NCBI GenBank assembly: GCA_947453625.1
Contig: CANGHK010000007.1
Location: forward strand, 51,361 to 115,360
Direction: 5' to 3'
DNA: 64,000 nt
Source of the DNA: Burkholderiales bacterium
Lineage (GTDB): Bacteria > Pseudomonadota > Gammaproteobacteria > Burkholderiales > Burkholderiaceae_C
Positions 8,753 to 19,099 of the stretch are shown here, piece by piece. How positions within the stretch are numbered: position 1 is the first letter of the stretch; the number at the start of each line of letters is the position of its first letter. The translations under genes and the position numbers were made by a program. Under the pieces are notes generated by a model. It saw nothing but the letters and a program-made list of their open reading frames with translations. It searched no databases and was not told the origin of the DNA.

Positions 8753-11698
8753 ATGAGCGGCCTGCGCCCCTGGCTGCGCGTGCTGGCGCTGCTGGCCCTG
8801 GTGCTGGCGCTGCCTTGCGGCGCCAAGCCGCAGGCGGTGCTCGACCTGGCGCTGCTGGTCGACCCCGCCGGCACCGAGACCCTGGCCAGCGTCAGCGCGC
8901 CGGCCGCCCAGGCGCGCTTCAAGCCGCTGGGCCGCGGCTTCAACGCCGGCTTCACGAAAAATGTGCACTGGCTGCGCTTCAGCCTGCCTGCCGCCTCCCA
9001 CGGCCCCTGGCTGCTGGAGGTCCAGCCGGCCACGCTGGACGACCTGCGGCTGTACGAGCCCGGCGCGGCCGGCTTCGTCGAGCACCATGCCGGCGACCTC
9101 CAGCCCTTCTCCCGGCGCGAGGTGGCGCACCGCAACGCCGTGTTCCGGCTCGGCGAGTCCGGCGCCGCCGGCCCGCCGCAAACGCATTACCTGCGCCTGC
9201 AGGCGGCCGGTACCTCGCAGGCGCGACTGGTGTTGTGGCAGTCGGACGACTTTCGCGCCGCCCAGTTGCGCGACTATGCCGGCCTGTCGCTCTACTTTGG
9301 CCTGCTGCTGATGTTGCTGGCGGGCAACCTGATGCTGTGGGTCAGCTTGCGCGACCCGGTGTTTGCCTGGTTCAGCCTGAACATTCTGTGCGCCGGGCTG
9401 ACGCAATTCGGCACCCAGGGTCTGGTCGGCCAGTGGCTGCTGCCCGATGCGCCGGGGCTGGCAGATTTCTGTGGGCTGGCGTCCCAGCTGTCCTATGTCG
9501 CGTCGTCGGCCGCGCTGTTCCGGCGCCTGCTGTTGGTCGGGTCCCAGCCGGCCTGGCTGGGGGCACCGCTGCGATTGCAGGTGCTGCTGTCCTGGCTGGC
9601 GCTGCTCGGCTACTTCATGGGCCATCTCCCGGCGGTCGCCCAAGCGGTCTGCAGCTATATCCTGCTGGTCGCAGTGTGGAACCTGTGGCTGGCGCTGCGG
9701 ATGCGGCGCGCCGGGCTGTCCGAAGCGTGGTGGCTGCTGCTGGCCACCGTCACCCACCTGTTCACGCTCGCCCAGCAGACGCTTGGCCTGATCGGCGTCG
9801 TGCCGGGTTCCGGGCAGGGCAGTGGCGCCACGCTGGCCGGCGGACTGGTGGCGCTGCTGTGCGCGCAGATGGCGCTGGCGCGGCGCATCGTCGCGGTGCG
9901 CAACGAACGCACCCGGGCCGAGCAGCGCGCGGCCCGGTCCGATCGGGCGGCGATGGTCGAGCGCGAGGCGCAGGCCCTGCTGCAGGACACGCTGGCCGAG
10001 CGCGACCGCGCCCTGGCCTTGCTGGACAAGACGGTGGCCGACCTGCGCCAGGCCCAGCAACTCGGCCGGGTGGGCAGCTGGGAATGGGACGTCGCTTCTG
10101 ACACCCTGCAGGTATCGCCGGTGATGGCCGAACTGTTCGAGCACGACCCGTCGCAGTCACCGCCCGTCTTCCCCGGCCGCCTGGCCTGGTATGCGCCCGA
10201 CAGCCGGCAGCGGGTTGCCGAGGCGATTGCCCGGGCCCGGGCCACTGGCGAGCCTTACCGGGTCGAGGCCGAACTGGCGCTGCCGTCGGGCACCAGGCGC
10301 TGGATCGAAAACCGGGGCCAGGCGCTGCGCGACGCCCAGGGCCGCATCGTCAAACTGGTGGGCATCACCCAGGACATCAGCGACCGCCGCGACGTCCAGG
10401 CGGCGCAGGCCGCACTGCTGGCCGAGGAAGCCGCCAGGCGCAGCAAGGACGAATTCCTGGCCCGTGTCAGCCATGAATTGCGCACGCCGCTGAACGCAGT
10501 CCAAGGGTTTTCGCAGCTGCTGGCGCTGGATGGGCAGGTTCAGGCCCTGCCGCTGGTGGCCGAGCAGGTGGCGATGATCCAGGGGGCCGCCGACCACCTG
10601 AAGTCGATGATCGACGATGTGCTGGACCTGGCCCGCAGCCAGTCCGGCGGCCTGCACCTGGCCGCTGAAGTGACCGAGGTCGGCCCCCTGGCCGTTCAGT
10701 GCCTGGCGTGGCTGGCCCCCTTGGCCGAGCGGCACCAGGTCAGCCTGCGGCTGCAAGGGCATGACGCCGGTTACCAGGTCTTTGGCGACCGCACCCGGCT
10801 GCGCCAGGTGCTGATCAACCTGTTGAGCAATGCGATCAAGTACAACCGGCCCGGGGGCCAGGTCGTGTTGTCGCTGTTGCGTGTGGCCGGCGAAGGCCAG
10901 GCCGTGGCGGCCGGCCGGGTCGAGGTCGCGGTCAGCGACACCGGCCCGGGGCTGTCGCCGCGCCAGATCGGCGGGCTGTTCCAGCCCTTCAACCGGCTGG
11001 GTGCCGAACTCGGCGAGGTCGAAGGCTCGGGGCTGGGCCTGTCGGTGGCGCGCGCGCTGGTCGATGCCATGGGCGGCACCTTGCGCGCCAGCAGCGCGCC
11101 CGGCCAGGGGGCCAGGTTCACGGTCAGCCTGCCCGAAGTGCGCCCGGCCGACCCGGGCCAGGCCCAGGCGGTGGCGACGTTGGTGGAAACGGCGGACGCG
11201 CCGCAGGCCGCCGGGCGCGACGGCCTGCCCAGCGGCGCGGCGGCGCAGCCTGGCGCGGTCGACGCGGGTGCCGAATCCGGTGCCGAGGCCAGCGCCTGCG
11301 CAAGGCCGTTTGTCGTGCTCTACGTCGAGGACAACCGGCTCAACGCGACGGTGATGCGCCACGCGATGAAGCGCCTGCCCTGGGTCCAGCTCGAGGTCGC
11401 CACCGATGGCCAGGCCGGCCTGGACCGCGCGTGGCAGTTGCAGCCTGACCTGGTGCTGCTCGACATGAACCTGCCGCTGCTCAGCGGCGCCGAGGTCTTG
11501 CAGCGCCTGCGCGCCGACCCGACCCTGGCGACCATCCCCTGCGTGGCGGTCTCGGCCAACGCGGTGCCGGGTGACATCGCCAGCGCGCTGGCCGCCGGCT
11601 TCAACGACTACGTGACCAAGCCCTTCACCATCGCCCGCCTGCTCAGCCTGGTGGAGGGGCACCGGCTGCAGGCCGCCTTGGCCGCGCCGACCGCCTGA
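8753..11698 (+). CDS. Hybrid sensor histidine kinase/response regulator with 7TM-DISM-like sensor and PAS domain
   Basis: DISM-like extracellular region (NVHWLRFSL..LLEVQPATLDDLRLYEP), 7 TM, VSHELRTPLNAVQGFSQLL, GSGLGLSV, receiver LLDMNLPLLSG; start uncertain (8705 or 8753). Confidence 0.9.
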   Translation: MSGLRPWLRVLALLALVLALPCGAKPQAVLDLALLVDPAGTETLASVSAPAAQARFKPLGRGFNAGFTKNVHWLRFSLPAASHGPWLLEVQPATLDDLRLYEPGAAGFVEHHAGDLQPFSRREVAHRNAVFRLGESGAAGPPQTHYLRLQAAGTSQARLVLWQSDDFRAAQLRDYAGLSLYFGLLLMLLAGNLMLWVSLRDPVFAWFSLNILCAGLTQFGTQGLVGQWLLPDAPGLADFCGLASQLSYVASSAALFRRLLLVGSQPAWLGAPLRLQVLLSWLALLGYFMGHLPAVAQAVCSYILLVAVWNLWLALRMRRAGLSEAWWLLLATVTHLFTLAQQTLGLIGVVPGSGQGSGATLAGGLVALLCAQMALARRIVAVRNERTRAEQRAARSDRAAMVEREAQALLQDTLAERDRALALLDKTVADLRQAQQLGRVGSWEWDVASDTLQVSPVMAELFEHDPSQSPPVFPGRLAWYAPDSRQRVAEAIARARATGEPYRVEAELALPSGTRRWIENRGQALRDAQGRIVKLVGITQDISDRRDVQAAQAALLAEEAARRSKDEFLARVSHELRTPLNAVQGFSQLLALDGQVQALPLVAEQVAMIQGAADHLKSMIDDVLDLARSQSGGLHLAAEVTEVGPLAVQCLAWLAPLAERHQVSLRLQGHDAGYQVFGDRTRLRQVLINLLSNAIKYNRPGGQVVLSLLRVAGEGQAVAAGRVEVAVSDTGPGLSPRQIGGLFQPFNRLGAELGEVEGSGLGLSVARALVDAMGGTLRASSAPGQGARFTVSLPEVRPADPGQAQAVATLVETADAPQAAGRDGLPSGAAAQPGAVDAGAESGAEASACARPFVVLYVEDNRLNATVMRHAMKRLPWVQLEVATDGQAGLDRAWQLQPDLVLLDMNLPLLSGAEVLQRLRADPTLATIPCVAVSANAVPGDIASALAAGFNDYVTKPFTIARLLSLVEGHRLQAALAAPTA

Positions 11699-11728
11699 CG
11701 GGGCCGGCGCGACCTGGGGCCCACGCGT

Positions 11729-13192
11729 TCAACTGCCCAGGCTGTTGGGGTCGCGCCAGGCGCGCTCGAAAGGCAGGCGCCAGGCCTGGGGCGCGATCAA
11801 CTGGTGGATGGACTTCGGCCCCCAGGAGCCGGGCTCGTAGAGGCGAACCGGCGGCGGGGCTTCGAGCAGCGCGGTCGACACCTGCCACAGGCGCTCTATG
11901 CCCTCGGCGGTGGTGAACAGGGTGTGGTCGCCGCGCATCGCGTCCAGGATCAAGCGCTCGTAGGCTTCGAGCACCTCGCCGGCCAGCCCGGTGTCGTGCA
12001 TCGCGAACTGCAGGCTGAGCTTGTCCAGCCGCATGCCCGGGCCGGGCCGCTTGCCATAGAACGACAGCGACATCTTCGACGCGTCGGCGAGGTCGAAGGT
12101 CAGGTGGTCAGGCCCTTGCGCGCCGACCCCCGATCCGGCCGGAAACATGCTCTTGGGCGGCTCGCGGAAGGCGATGGAGATGATGCGCTTGCCCTCGGCC
12201 AGCCGCTTGCCGGTGCGCAGGTAGAAGGGCACGCCGGCCCAGCGCCAGTTGTCGATGAAGCACTTCACCGCGATGAAGGTTTCGGTCTCCGACTCCGGGT
12301 CCACCCCGGGCTCGGCGCGGTAGCCGGTGTACTGGCCGCGCACCACGTCGGCCGGTTGCAGCGGCAACATGCTGCGGAAGACCTTGTTCTTCTCCTCGCT
12401 GATGGGGGCCGGCGCCAGCGCGGTGGGCGGCTCCATCGCCATGAAAGCCAGGATCTGGAACAGGTGGGTGACGACCATGTCGCGGTAGGCGCCGGTCTGC
12501 TCGTAGAAGCCGGCGCGCTTGCCCAGACCCAGGGTCTCGGGCACGTCGATCTGCACATGGTCGATGAAGTTGCGGTTCCAGATCGGTTCGAACAAGCCGT
12601 TGGCGAAACGGAAAGCCAGGATGTTCTGCGCCGGCTCCTTGCCCAGGAAATGGTCGATGCGGAAGATCTGGTCCTCGGCGAAGACCTGGTGCAGCTGGGC
12701 GTTGAGCGACACCGCGCTCGCCAGGTCGGTGCCGAAGGGTTTCTCCATGACGATGCGCGAGCGCTCGACCAGGCCGGCCTCGCCGAGCAGGCGGACCGCT
12801 GCCAGCGCTGCGCTGGGCGGCACGCTGAGGTAATGCAGCCGGCGGCTGTCGGCACCCAGGTCCCGCTCGGCGCGCTCGACTGCGGCGCGCAGCGCGCCCG
12901 CGCCCGACGACAGCGGCACATAGTCTAGGCGCTGGGCAAACGCCGCCCAGTCGTCCTCGGTGAGCTTGCGGGTGGAGAACTCCTCCAGCGCCTGCCTGGC
13001 CAGCGCTCGGAAGGTCTCGATGTCGATTTCGTCGAGCGAGACGCCGATGATCCGGCAGCCCGGCATGAATCCGGTGCTCGAGAGGTGGTGCAGGCCGGGC
13101 AGCAGCTTGCGCCTGGCCAGGTCGCCGGTGGCGCCGAACAGCAGCACGACTTGCGGAAAACGCGGGCCCACACCGGGCGGGATCTTGGCCAC
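11729..13192 (-). CDS. zwf: Glucose-6-phosphate 1-dehydrogenase
   Basis: LFGATGDLARRKLLPGL, RIDHFLGKEPAQNILAFRFAN. Confidence 0.95.
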   Translation of the reverse strand: MAKIPPGVGPRFPQVVLLFGATGDLARRKLLPGLHHLSSTGFMPGCRIIGVSLDEIDIETFRALARQALEEFSTRKLTEDDWAAFAQRLDYVPLSSGAGALRAAVERAERDLGADSRRLHYLSVPPSAALAAVRLLGEAGLVERSRIVMEKPFGTDLASAVSLNAQLHQVFAEDQIFRIDHFLGKEPAQNILAFRFANGLFEPIWNRNFIDHVQIDVPETLGLGKRAGFYEQTGAYRDMVVTHLFQILAFMAMEPPTALAPAPISEEKNKVFRSMLPLQPADVVRGQYTGYRAEPGVDPESETETFIAVKCFIDNWRWAGVPFYLRTGKRLAEGKRIISIAFREPPKSMFPAGSGVGAQGPDHLTFDLADASKMSLSFYGKRPGPGMRLDKLSLQFAMHDTGLAGEVLEAYERLILDAMRGDHTLFTTAEGIERLWQVSTALLEAPPPVRLYEPGSWGPKSIHQLIAPQAWRLPFERAWRDPNSLGS

Positions 13193-13439
13193 TGGGCATC
13201 TCCTTGCGCTCGTGAGCCCGAGGGGCCGCAGCCGGGTGGCTGCGCGCCGTCTGGACCCGTTTGGACCTGGTTGAGCGGCCCCCGCGGCAGATTGCGAGCC
13301 TGTTCACCGGGTCTTGATGGATAGTTTTGACAGCTTAAAGTATTTTATTTAATATTCAAGCCTTTCCCGCCGGAAAGCTTGGCGAACATGCGTGCGTCCC
13401 CGCCATCACAGCCACCCCATGACGGTTGCGGCGGTCGCC

Positions 13440-13886
13440 GTTGATCCTGAAAACCTTTCGATGTCGACGCAACACGAGCTGCCCCCGCCGCCTGTGGCCG
13501 CTGCCGCGCTGGCCAGGATGCTTGCCTTGCCGAAGCGCCGGTGCGGCCCCGATTTTTCGCAGTGCAAGCCCGGCACGGTGCAGCGCCATGTCGTGTGCCG
13601 TCCGGCCGGGCTCGACACCCGCGACCCGGCGTGCTGCCCGCGCCAGCCCGGCCCGGCAGGCTTCGCGACCCGGCCGCGCCCGTCCCCGCATCGCCCGACC
13701 AGCAAGCTCACCGCTGCGCCGCCGCAGCCACCGGCAATGTCCTCGGAAGCCGCCATGCCCCCTCTGCGCCACCTGGTCGACCAAGCCCTCTTGCAGCATT
13801 TCTCGTCGACCGGCGTCTTGATCAACCGCCAGGCGCCGCGCCGCGCCACCCGGCGCCTGCTGGCGACCGCGCAGCGCGCAGGCTGA
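13440..13886 (+). pseudogene. Degenerate remnant of a CheB/CheR-fusion-like chemotaxis protein
   Basis: RRCGPDFSQCKPGTVQRHV resembles the CheR-start motif (GHDFSxYKxxTxxRRI); VDQALLQHFSSTGVLINRQ resembles the downstream PAS entry; conserved middle absent. Confidence 0.45.
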
Positions 13887-13892
13887 GCCGAC

Positions 13893-15212
13893 ATGGACAC
13901 GCTGCAACGTCGGGCCGAAGCCCTGCTCCAGGCCAGGTCTGAGCAGCCGGCGCCATCCTCCTCTCCCGATGCCGTGGTCCCGCTGCTCAACGCGCTGCGC
14001 TTGCACCAGATCGAACTGGAGGTGCAGAACGAGGACTTGCGCCGGGCGCTAGCCGAACTCGAGCGCTCGCGCGAGCGCTGGTTCGATCTGTATGAGACGG
14101 CGCCGGTGGGTTACTGCAGCGTCAGCGACACCGGCCTGGTGCTGCAGGCCAACCGCCGTGCGGCGGAGTTGCTGGGCTGGTCAGACGACGGGCTGGTCAA
14201 GCAGCGGTTTGCGCGCTTCATCGTCGATCAGGATGTGAGCCTGTATTACAGCCTGCGCCGGCGCCTGCTGGCGACTGGTGCCGCGCCGCCCTGCGAAGTG
14301 CGGCTGTCGGGTGGCGGCGAAGGTGGGGTCTGGGTGCAACTGACGGCGACCCTCGTGCAGGAGCCCGAGCAGGGCCAAAGCCTGCGCATCGTGCTGACCG
14401 ACATCAGTGAGCGAAGACGGCTGGCCGCCGCCTTGCAGGCCCAGCAACTGGCCGAGCAGGCCAGCCTGGCCAAGACCGCCTTTCTGGCGCGGATGAGCCA
14501 TGAACTCAGGACGCCACTGCACGCCATTCTGGGTTTCTCCAGCTTGTTGCTCACCGACGACGAACTGCCGCTCGCGAGCGGGCCGCATGAGGCCGTGTCG
14601 CTGATCCAGGACGCTGGCATGCACTTGCTGGCGCTGGTGGACGACCTGCTGGACGTGTCCCGCATCGAGAGCGGTGCGATGCGGGTGACCCTGGGCCCGG
14701 TCGATGCGCTGGCCGTGTTGCGCGATGCCGTGCTGGGCATGGCCACGCGTCCTGCCTATCCCCAGCGGATAGGCGTCACCGCCCTGCCCGACGGTGAAAC
14801 CCGCGCCATGGTGCGGGCCGACCCCACCCGGCTGCGGCAGGTGGTGCTGAATCTGCTGTCCAACGCGCTCAAGTACAGCGCCGCGCCCAACCGGGTCACC
14901 GCGCAGCTGACGCGCATCGGCGAGCGCTGGCGGATCAGCATCGTCGACAGCGGCATCGGCATGTCGGCGGCGCAACTGGCCGACCTGTTCCAGCCCTTCA
15001 ACCGCTTGGGACGCGAGGTGTCGGGCATCGATGGCGCGGGCATAGGCCTGTTCATCACGCGCGAACTGGTGCAGGCCATGGGTGGCCAGTTGCACGTCCG
15101 CAGCCAGCCCGGTGTCGGCACCGAGGTGCAGGTCGACCTGATGGCCGATGAGGCAGGCGCGCCAGGCGGCGACCCGCGCCAGGTCGATGAGGCCGGCCAC
15201 CGCTCGGGTTGA
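13893..15212 (+). CDS. PAS-domain sensor histidine kinase
   Basis: PAS region WFDLYETAPVGYCSVSDTGLVLQANRRAAELLG, MSHELRTPLHAILGFSSLL, N/G boxes. Confidence 0.9.
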   Translation: MDTLQRRAEALLQARSEQPAPSSSPDAVVPLLNALRLHQIELEVQNEDLRRALAELERSRERWFDLYETAPVGYCSVSDTGLVLQANRRAAELLGWSDDGLVKQRFARFIVDQDVSLYYSLRRRLLATGAAPPCEVRLSGGGEGGVWVQLTATLVQEPEQGQSLRIVLTDISERRRLAAALQAQQLAEQASLAKTAFLARMSHELRTPLHAILGFSSLLLTDDELPLASGPHEAVSLIQDAGMHLLALVDDLLDVSRIESGAMRVTLGPVDALAVLRDAVLGMATRPAYPQRIGVTALPDGETRAMVRADPTRLRQVVLNLLSNALKYSAAPNRVTAQLTRIGERWRISIVDSGIGMSAAQLADLFQPFNRLGREVSGIDGAGIGLFITRELVQAMGGQLHVRSQPGVGTEVQVDLMADEAGAPGGDPRQVDEAGHRSG

Positions 15213-15279
15213 GGCCCGGGCCGCGGCCGGCCACTTGGTTAAAGTCGACGCTCCCGATATCCCCAACCGCCGAGGCCCC

Positions 15280-16323
15280 ATGACCCTGCACCGCCGCAAT
15301 TTCCTGGCCGCCACCGGGGTCGCCCTGGCCGCCACCGCGCCCGGCTTGCGGGCCCAGCCCGTCGACAAGCCCGAGAAGCCCCAGCTGACGCTGGCCGTCG
15401 GGGGCAAGAACCTGCTGTACTACCTGCCGCTGACGATCGCCGAGCAACTGGGCTACTTCAAGGCCGAGGGACTCGAAGTGAAGATCGTCGATTTCTCCGG
15501 TGGCAGCCAGGCGCTGCGCGCGCTGGTGGGCGGCAGTGCCGACGTCGTCAGCGGCGCCTTCGAGCACACGATCAACATGCAGCCCAAGGGCCAGAAGCTG
15601 CGCGCCGTCGTGCTGATGGGGCGGGCGCCGCAGATCGTGCTGGGCATCAACCCCAAGACGATGCCCAACTTCAAGACCGTGGCCGACCTGAAGGGCAGGA
15701 AGATAGGCGTCACCGCGCCCGGCAGCAGCACCAACGTGATGGCCAACTTCGTGCTGGCCAAGGCCGGGCTCAAGCCCGGTGACGTCAGCTTCATCGGTGT
15801 GGGGGCGGGCGCCGGCGCGGTGGCGGCGCTGCGCTCGGGTCAGATCGACGCCATGGCCAACCTCGACCCGGTGATCTCGCTGCTGACGCGCGGCAACGAG
15901 CTGAAGATCGTCAGCGACACCCGCATCGTCGCCGAGGCCGACAAGGTGTTCGGCGGCCCGATGCCCTCGGCCTGTCTGTACCTGCCGCAGTCCTTCATCG
16001 ACAAGCACCCGCGCACCGTGCAGGCCCTGGCCACGGCCATCGTTCGCGCCAACCAGTGGATACAGAAAGCCGGCCCGGGCGACATCATCAAGACCGTTCC
16101 CGAGAGCTACCTGCTGGGCGACCGGGCGGTCTACCTCGACGCCTTCCTGGCCGCGCGCGGCGCGCTGTCGCCCGACGGTCTGTTCCCGGCCGCCGGCGCC
16201 GAGACCGCGCGCCGCGCGCTGGCCAGCATAGACCCCGAGATCGCCAAGGCCACGATAGACCTGAAGGCCGTCTTCACCGACGACTTCGCCAAGGCGGCGC
16301 TGGTGAGATTCCCGATCAAGTGA
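15280..16323 (+). CDS. ABC transporter substrate-binding protein, NitT/TauT (SsuA) type
   Basis: Tat-like RRNFLAATG signal; GYFKAEGLEVKIVDFSGGSQALRALVGGSADVVSG. Confidence 0.88.
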   Translation: MTLHRRNFLAATGVALAATAPGLRAQPVDKPEKPQLTLAVGGKNLLYYLPLTIAEQLGYFKAEGLEVKIVDFSGGSQALRALVGGSADVVSGAFEHTINMQPKGQKLRAVVLMGRAPQIVLGINPKTMPNFKTVADLKGRKIGVTAPGSSTNVMANFVLAKAGLKPGDVSFIGVGAGAGAVAALRSGQIDAMANLDPVISLLTRGNELKIVSDTRIVAEADKVFGGPMPSACLYLPQSFIDKHPRTVQALATAIVRANQWIQKAGPGDIIKTVPESYLLGDRAVYLDAFLAARGALSPDGLFPAAGAETARRALASIDPEIAKATIDLKAVFTDDFAKAALVRFPIK

Positions 16324-17147
16324 GCGCGCCGGCATTGGCGCTGCAGGATGTCTCCTGCACTTTTGTGGCGCGCGACAAGCCCGGCCAGCGCCATACCGCG
16401 GTGGCTGGCTTGTCGCTGGCGGTGGGTGCAGGCGAGTTCGTCTCGGTGGTCGGCCCCACCGGCTGCGGCAAGAGCACGCTGCTCAATCTGGGCGCCGGGT
16501 TGCTGGCGCCCAGCACCGGTGCGGTGTCGGTGTTCGGCCAGCCGCTGACCGGGTTGAACACGCGCGCCGGCTACATGTTCCAGACCGAGAGCCTGATGCC
16601 CTGGCGCACCGCGCTGGGCAATGTGATGGCGGGGCTGGAGTTCCGCGGCATGCCACCGGCCGAGGCCAGGGCCCAGGCCGGGGACTGGCTGCGCCGGGTC
16701 GGCCTGGGTGGGTTTGGCGACCGCTACCCGCACCAGATGAGCGGCGGCATGCGCAAGCGCGCCAGCCTGGCCCAGACCCTGGTGCTCGACCCCGACATCA
16801 TCCTGATGGACGAGCCCTTCTCGGCGCTCGACATCCAGACCCGGCAGCTGATGGAAAACGAGTTGCTCGAGCTCTGGCAGAGCAAGCGCAAGGCGGTGCT
16901 GTTCATCACCCACGACCTGGACGAGGCGATCGCGCTGAGCGACCGGGTGGTGGTGATGAGCGCCGGCCCGGCCTCGCACCCGATCGGCGAGTTCACGGTG
17001 GATCTGGCGCGTCCCCGGGATGTGGCCGAGGTGCGCACCCTGCCGCGCTTCATCGAGTTGCACCAGGCCATCTGGGCGGTGCTGCGCGACGAGGTGCTCG
17101 CGGGCTACCGGCAGCAGTTGCAGCCGGCTGCCACTGAGGGGAACTGA
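16320..17147 (+). CDS. ABC transporter ATP-binding protein, NitT/TauT type
   Basis: GPTGCGKSTLLN, MSGGMRKRASLAQ, LMDEPFSALD; GTG start overlaps the upstream stop. Confidence 0.88.
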   Translation: MSAPALALQDVSCTFVARDKPGQRHTAVAGLSLAVGAGEFVSVVGPTGCGKSTLLNLGAGLLAPSTGAVSVFGQPLTGLNTRAGYMFQTESLMPWRTALGNVMAGLEFRGMPPAEARAQAGDWLRRVGLGGFGDRYPHQMSGGMRKRASLAQTLVLDPDIILMDEPFSALDIQTRQLMENELLELWQSKRKAVLFITHDLDEAIALSDRVVVMSAGPASHPIGEFTVDLARPRDVAEVRTLPRFIELHQAIWAVLRDEVLAGYRQQLQPAATEGN

Positions 17148-17152
17148 CCGCG

Positions 17153-17980
17153 ATGTGGCAGGCCGTCAAACCCAACCCGCGCAACCTGCGCCTCTGGCAG
17201 CTCGGGCTGCTGGCCGCGATCTTCGGCGTCTGGCACCTGCTGACCGTGCCCGGCCTGCTGCCGCCGCTGGTGTTCGAGAACGACCAGCAGGCGGCTTTCT
17301 TCTTCGGCGAGCCGCTCAAGGTCTTGTCGCGGGTCTGGCATTGGTTCGTCGTCGACGCCGACATCTACGGCCACCTCGCGGTGACGCTGGTCGAGACCCT
17401 GCTGGCGTTTGCGATAGGTTCGGCCGCCGGCCTGGGCGGTGGGCTGTGGCTGGCGCTCAGCCCGATGGCCAGCGCGCTGCTCGAGCCTTATGTGAAAGCG
17501 ATGAACGCGATGCCGCGCATCATCCTGGCGCCTATCTTCGCGGTCTGGTTCGGTCTGGGCATCGCCAGCAAGGTGGCGCTGGGCGTGACGCTGGTGTTCT
17601 TCATCGTCTTCTTCAACGTCTACCAGGGCGTCAAGGAAGTCAGCCCGGTGATCCTGGCCAATGCCCGGATGCTGGGCGCCAGCCCGCGCCAGCTGCTGCG
17701 CCATGTCTACCTGCCCAGCGCGACCAGTTGGGTGTTCTCGTCGCTGCACACCAGCGTCGGCCTGGCCTTCGTCGGCGCTGTGGTCGGTGAATACCTGGGC
17801 TCAGCCAGCGGCGTGGGCTATCTGATCCACCAGGCCGAGGGCGTGTTCGACATCAACACCGTGATGGCCGGCATCCTGGTGCTGACCGGCTTTGCGCTGG
17901 CGTTGGACGCCGCGGTGGGCAAGCTCGAGCGCCGCCTGATGCGCTGGCAGCCACGCGGTGGCGAGACCGAGCGGCTCTGA
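17153..17980 (+). CDS. ABC transporter permease, NitT/TauT type
   Basis: 275-aa multi-TM protein with EAA-like loop; operonic with 15280-17147. Confidence 0.9.
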   Translation: MWQAVKPNPRNLRLWQLGLLAAIFGVWHLLTVPGLLPPLVFENDQQAAFFFGEPLKVLSRVWHWFVVDADIYGHLAVTLVETLLAFAIGSAAGLGGGLWLALSPMASALLEPYVKAMNAMPRIILAPIFAVWFGLGIASKVALGVTLVFFIVFFNVYQGVKEVSPVILANARMLGASPRQLLRHVYLPSATSWVFSSLHTSVGLAFVGAVVGEYLGSASGVGYLIHQAEGVFDINTVMAGILVLTGFALALDAAVGKLERRLMRWQPRGGETERL

Positions 17981-17988
17981 TCCGCGAC

Positions 17989-18013
17989 CCCTGGGGCTGA
18001 ACAGGCCCCAGGC
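17989..18013. terminator. Hairpin between convergent genes
   Basis: CCTGGGGC-tgaaca-GGCCCCAGG; no clear T-tract. Confidence 0.45.
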
Positions 18014-18025
18014 GTGTCGAGACCC

Positions 18026-18922
18026 TCAGCCGGGCCGGCCCGGCGGCGCGAAGCGTGCGCACAGCGCGTCTAGCAGCGCCATCAGGTCGGCCTGCAGCGC
18101 GTCGAAGCCCGCATGCCGCTGCAGCGTGGCCGAATCCATGTAGAGCCGCTTGTTGACTTCGAGCTGCAGGCTGTGGCGGCCGGCGGCCGGGTCGGCATGG
18201 GCGCGCACCAGCTCGACGCCCTTGAACGGGTCGTTGACCGCCACGTTGTAGCCCATGGCGGTCAGGGCATCGCGCACGAAAGTGGTGAATGCGGGCGCGC
18301 AGGTGGTGCCGTCGCGGTCGCCCAGCACCATGTCGGCCCGCGGCTGGCCTGCGCCGCCTTCGCCCATGGACCCGCCCACCGCGTTCATCGAGTGGCAGTT
18401 CAGGTGGTAGACCACGCCGAACTCGGCATGCGCCGCATCCAGCAGCCCGCGCAGCGCCGCGTGGTAGGGCGCATGGCAGCGCGCGATGCGCCCGCGCAGC
18501 TCGGCCACGCCCAGGCGCCGGTCGTAGATCGGCCGGCCATCGTCGAGCAGCCGCCACACCAGCGCCTTGCCCAGCGCGGCCTTGCCGCTGGGCTGGTAGT
18601 CATCCGGCCATTGGCCCGCCTCCATCAGGTCGAGGTCGATGTCGCCGGCGTGGCGGTTCGGGTCGATGTAGGTGCGCGCAAACTCGGCCGCCAGCAGCGG
18701 GATGCCGCGCTTCGCCGCCGGGCGCCAGAGATCGTCGATGAAGCAATCCTCGCCGTCGCGCAGCGCCTGCTCGTCGATCGCGGCGCCGAAATCGGCGGGG
18801 AAATGCCGGCCCGAGTGCGGCGAGTCCAGCACCACCGGGTGCGCCGGACGGGCCGGTCCGTGGCGGGACATCAGCGGCGGGTCGGTCCGGGTGTCGGTAG
18901 GGGTTTCGCTGCGGTCGTCCAT
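18026..18922 (-). CDS. N-formylglutamate amidohydrolase family protein
   Basis: VVLDSPHSGRHFPADFG, YHLNCHSMNAVGG, DLMEAG motifs. Confidence 0.88.
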   Translation of the reverse strand: MDDRSETPTDTRTDPPLMSRHGPARPAHPVVLDSPHSGRHFPADFGAAIDEQALRDGEDCFIDDLWRPAAKRGIPLLAAEFARTYIDPNRHAGDIDLDLMEAGQWPDDYQPSGKAALGKALVWRLLDDGRPIYDRRLGVAELRGRIARCHAPYHAALRGLLDAAHAEFGVVYHLNCHSMNAVGGSMGEGGAGQPRADMVLGDRDGTTCAPAFTTFVRDALTAMGYNVAVNDPFKGVELVRAHADPAAGRHSLQLEVNKRLYMDSATLQRHAGFDALQADLMALLDALCARFAPPGRPG

Positions 18923-19099
18923 GCGGTGATCCTGTTTCTGTCGGGGAGCGATGCGGGGGATGGGTCAGGCCAGGCGCGCGCAGGCTGCCTGCGCACCATC
19001 ATCGGGCCTTCCCGGATGGGCGCTGGCCCGCTTATCGCTAGTATCCGGGGTGGCGCCGGTTTGGCGCCGCCAGACCGCCCACCGCAGGAAGACCCCACC

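Noticed and set aside
13330-13375. Possible sigma-28 or other promoter motif (AATATTCAAGCCTTTCCCGCCGG), loosely similar to 27490-27520
   Set aside because: Spacing does not fit the consensus I know, and the second site lies between convergent genes; not supportable without a matrix search.
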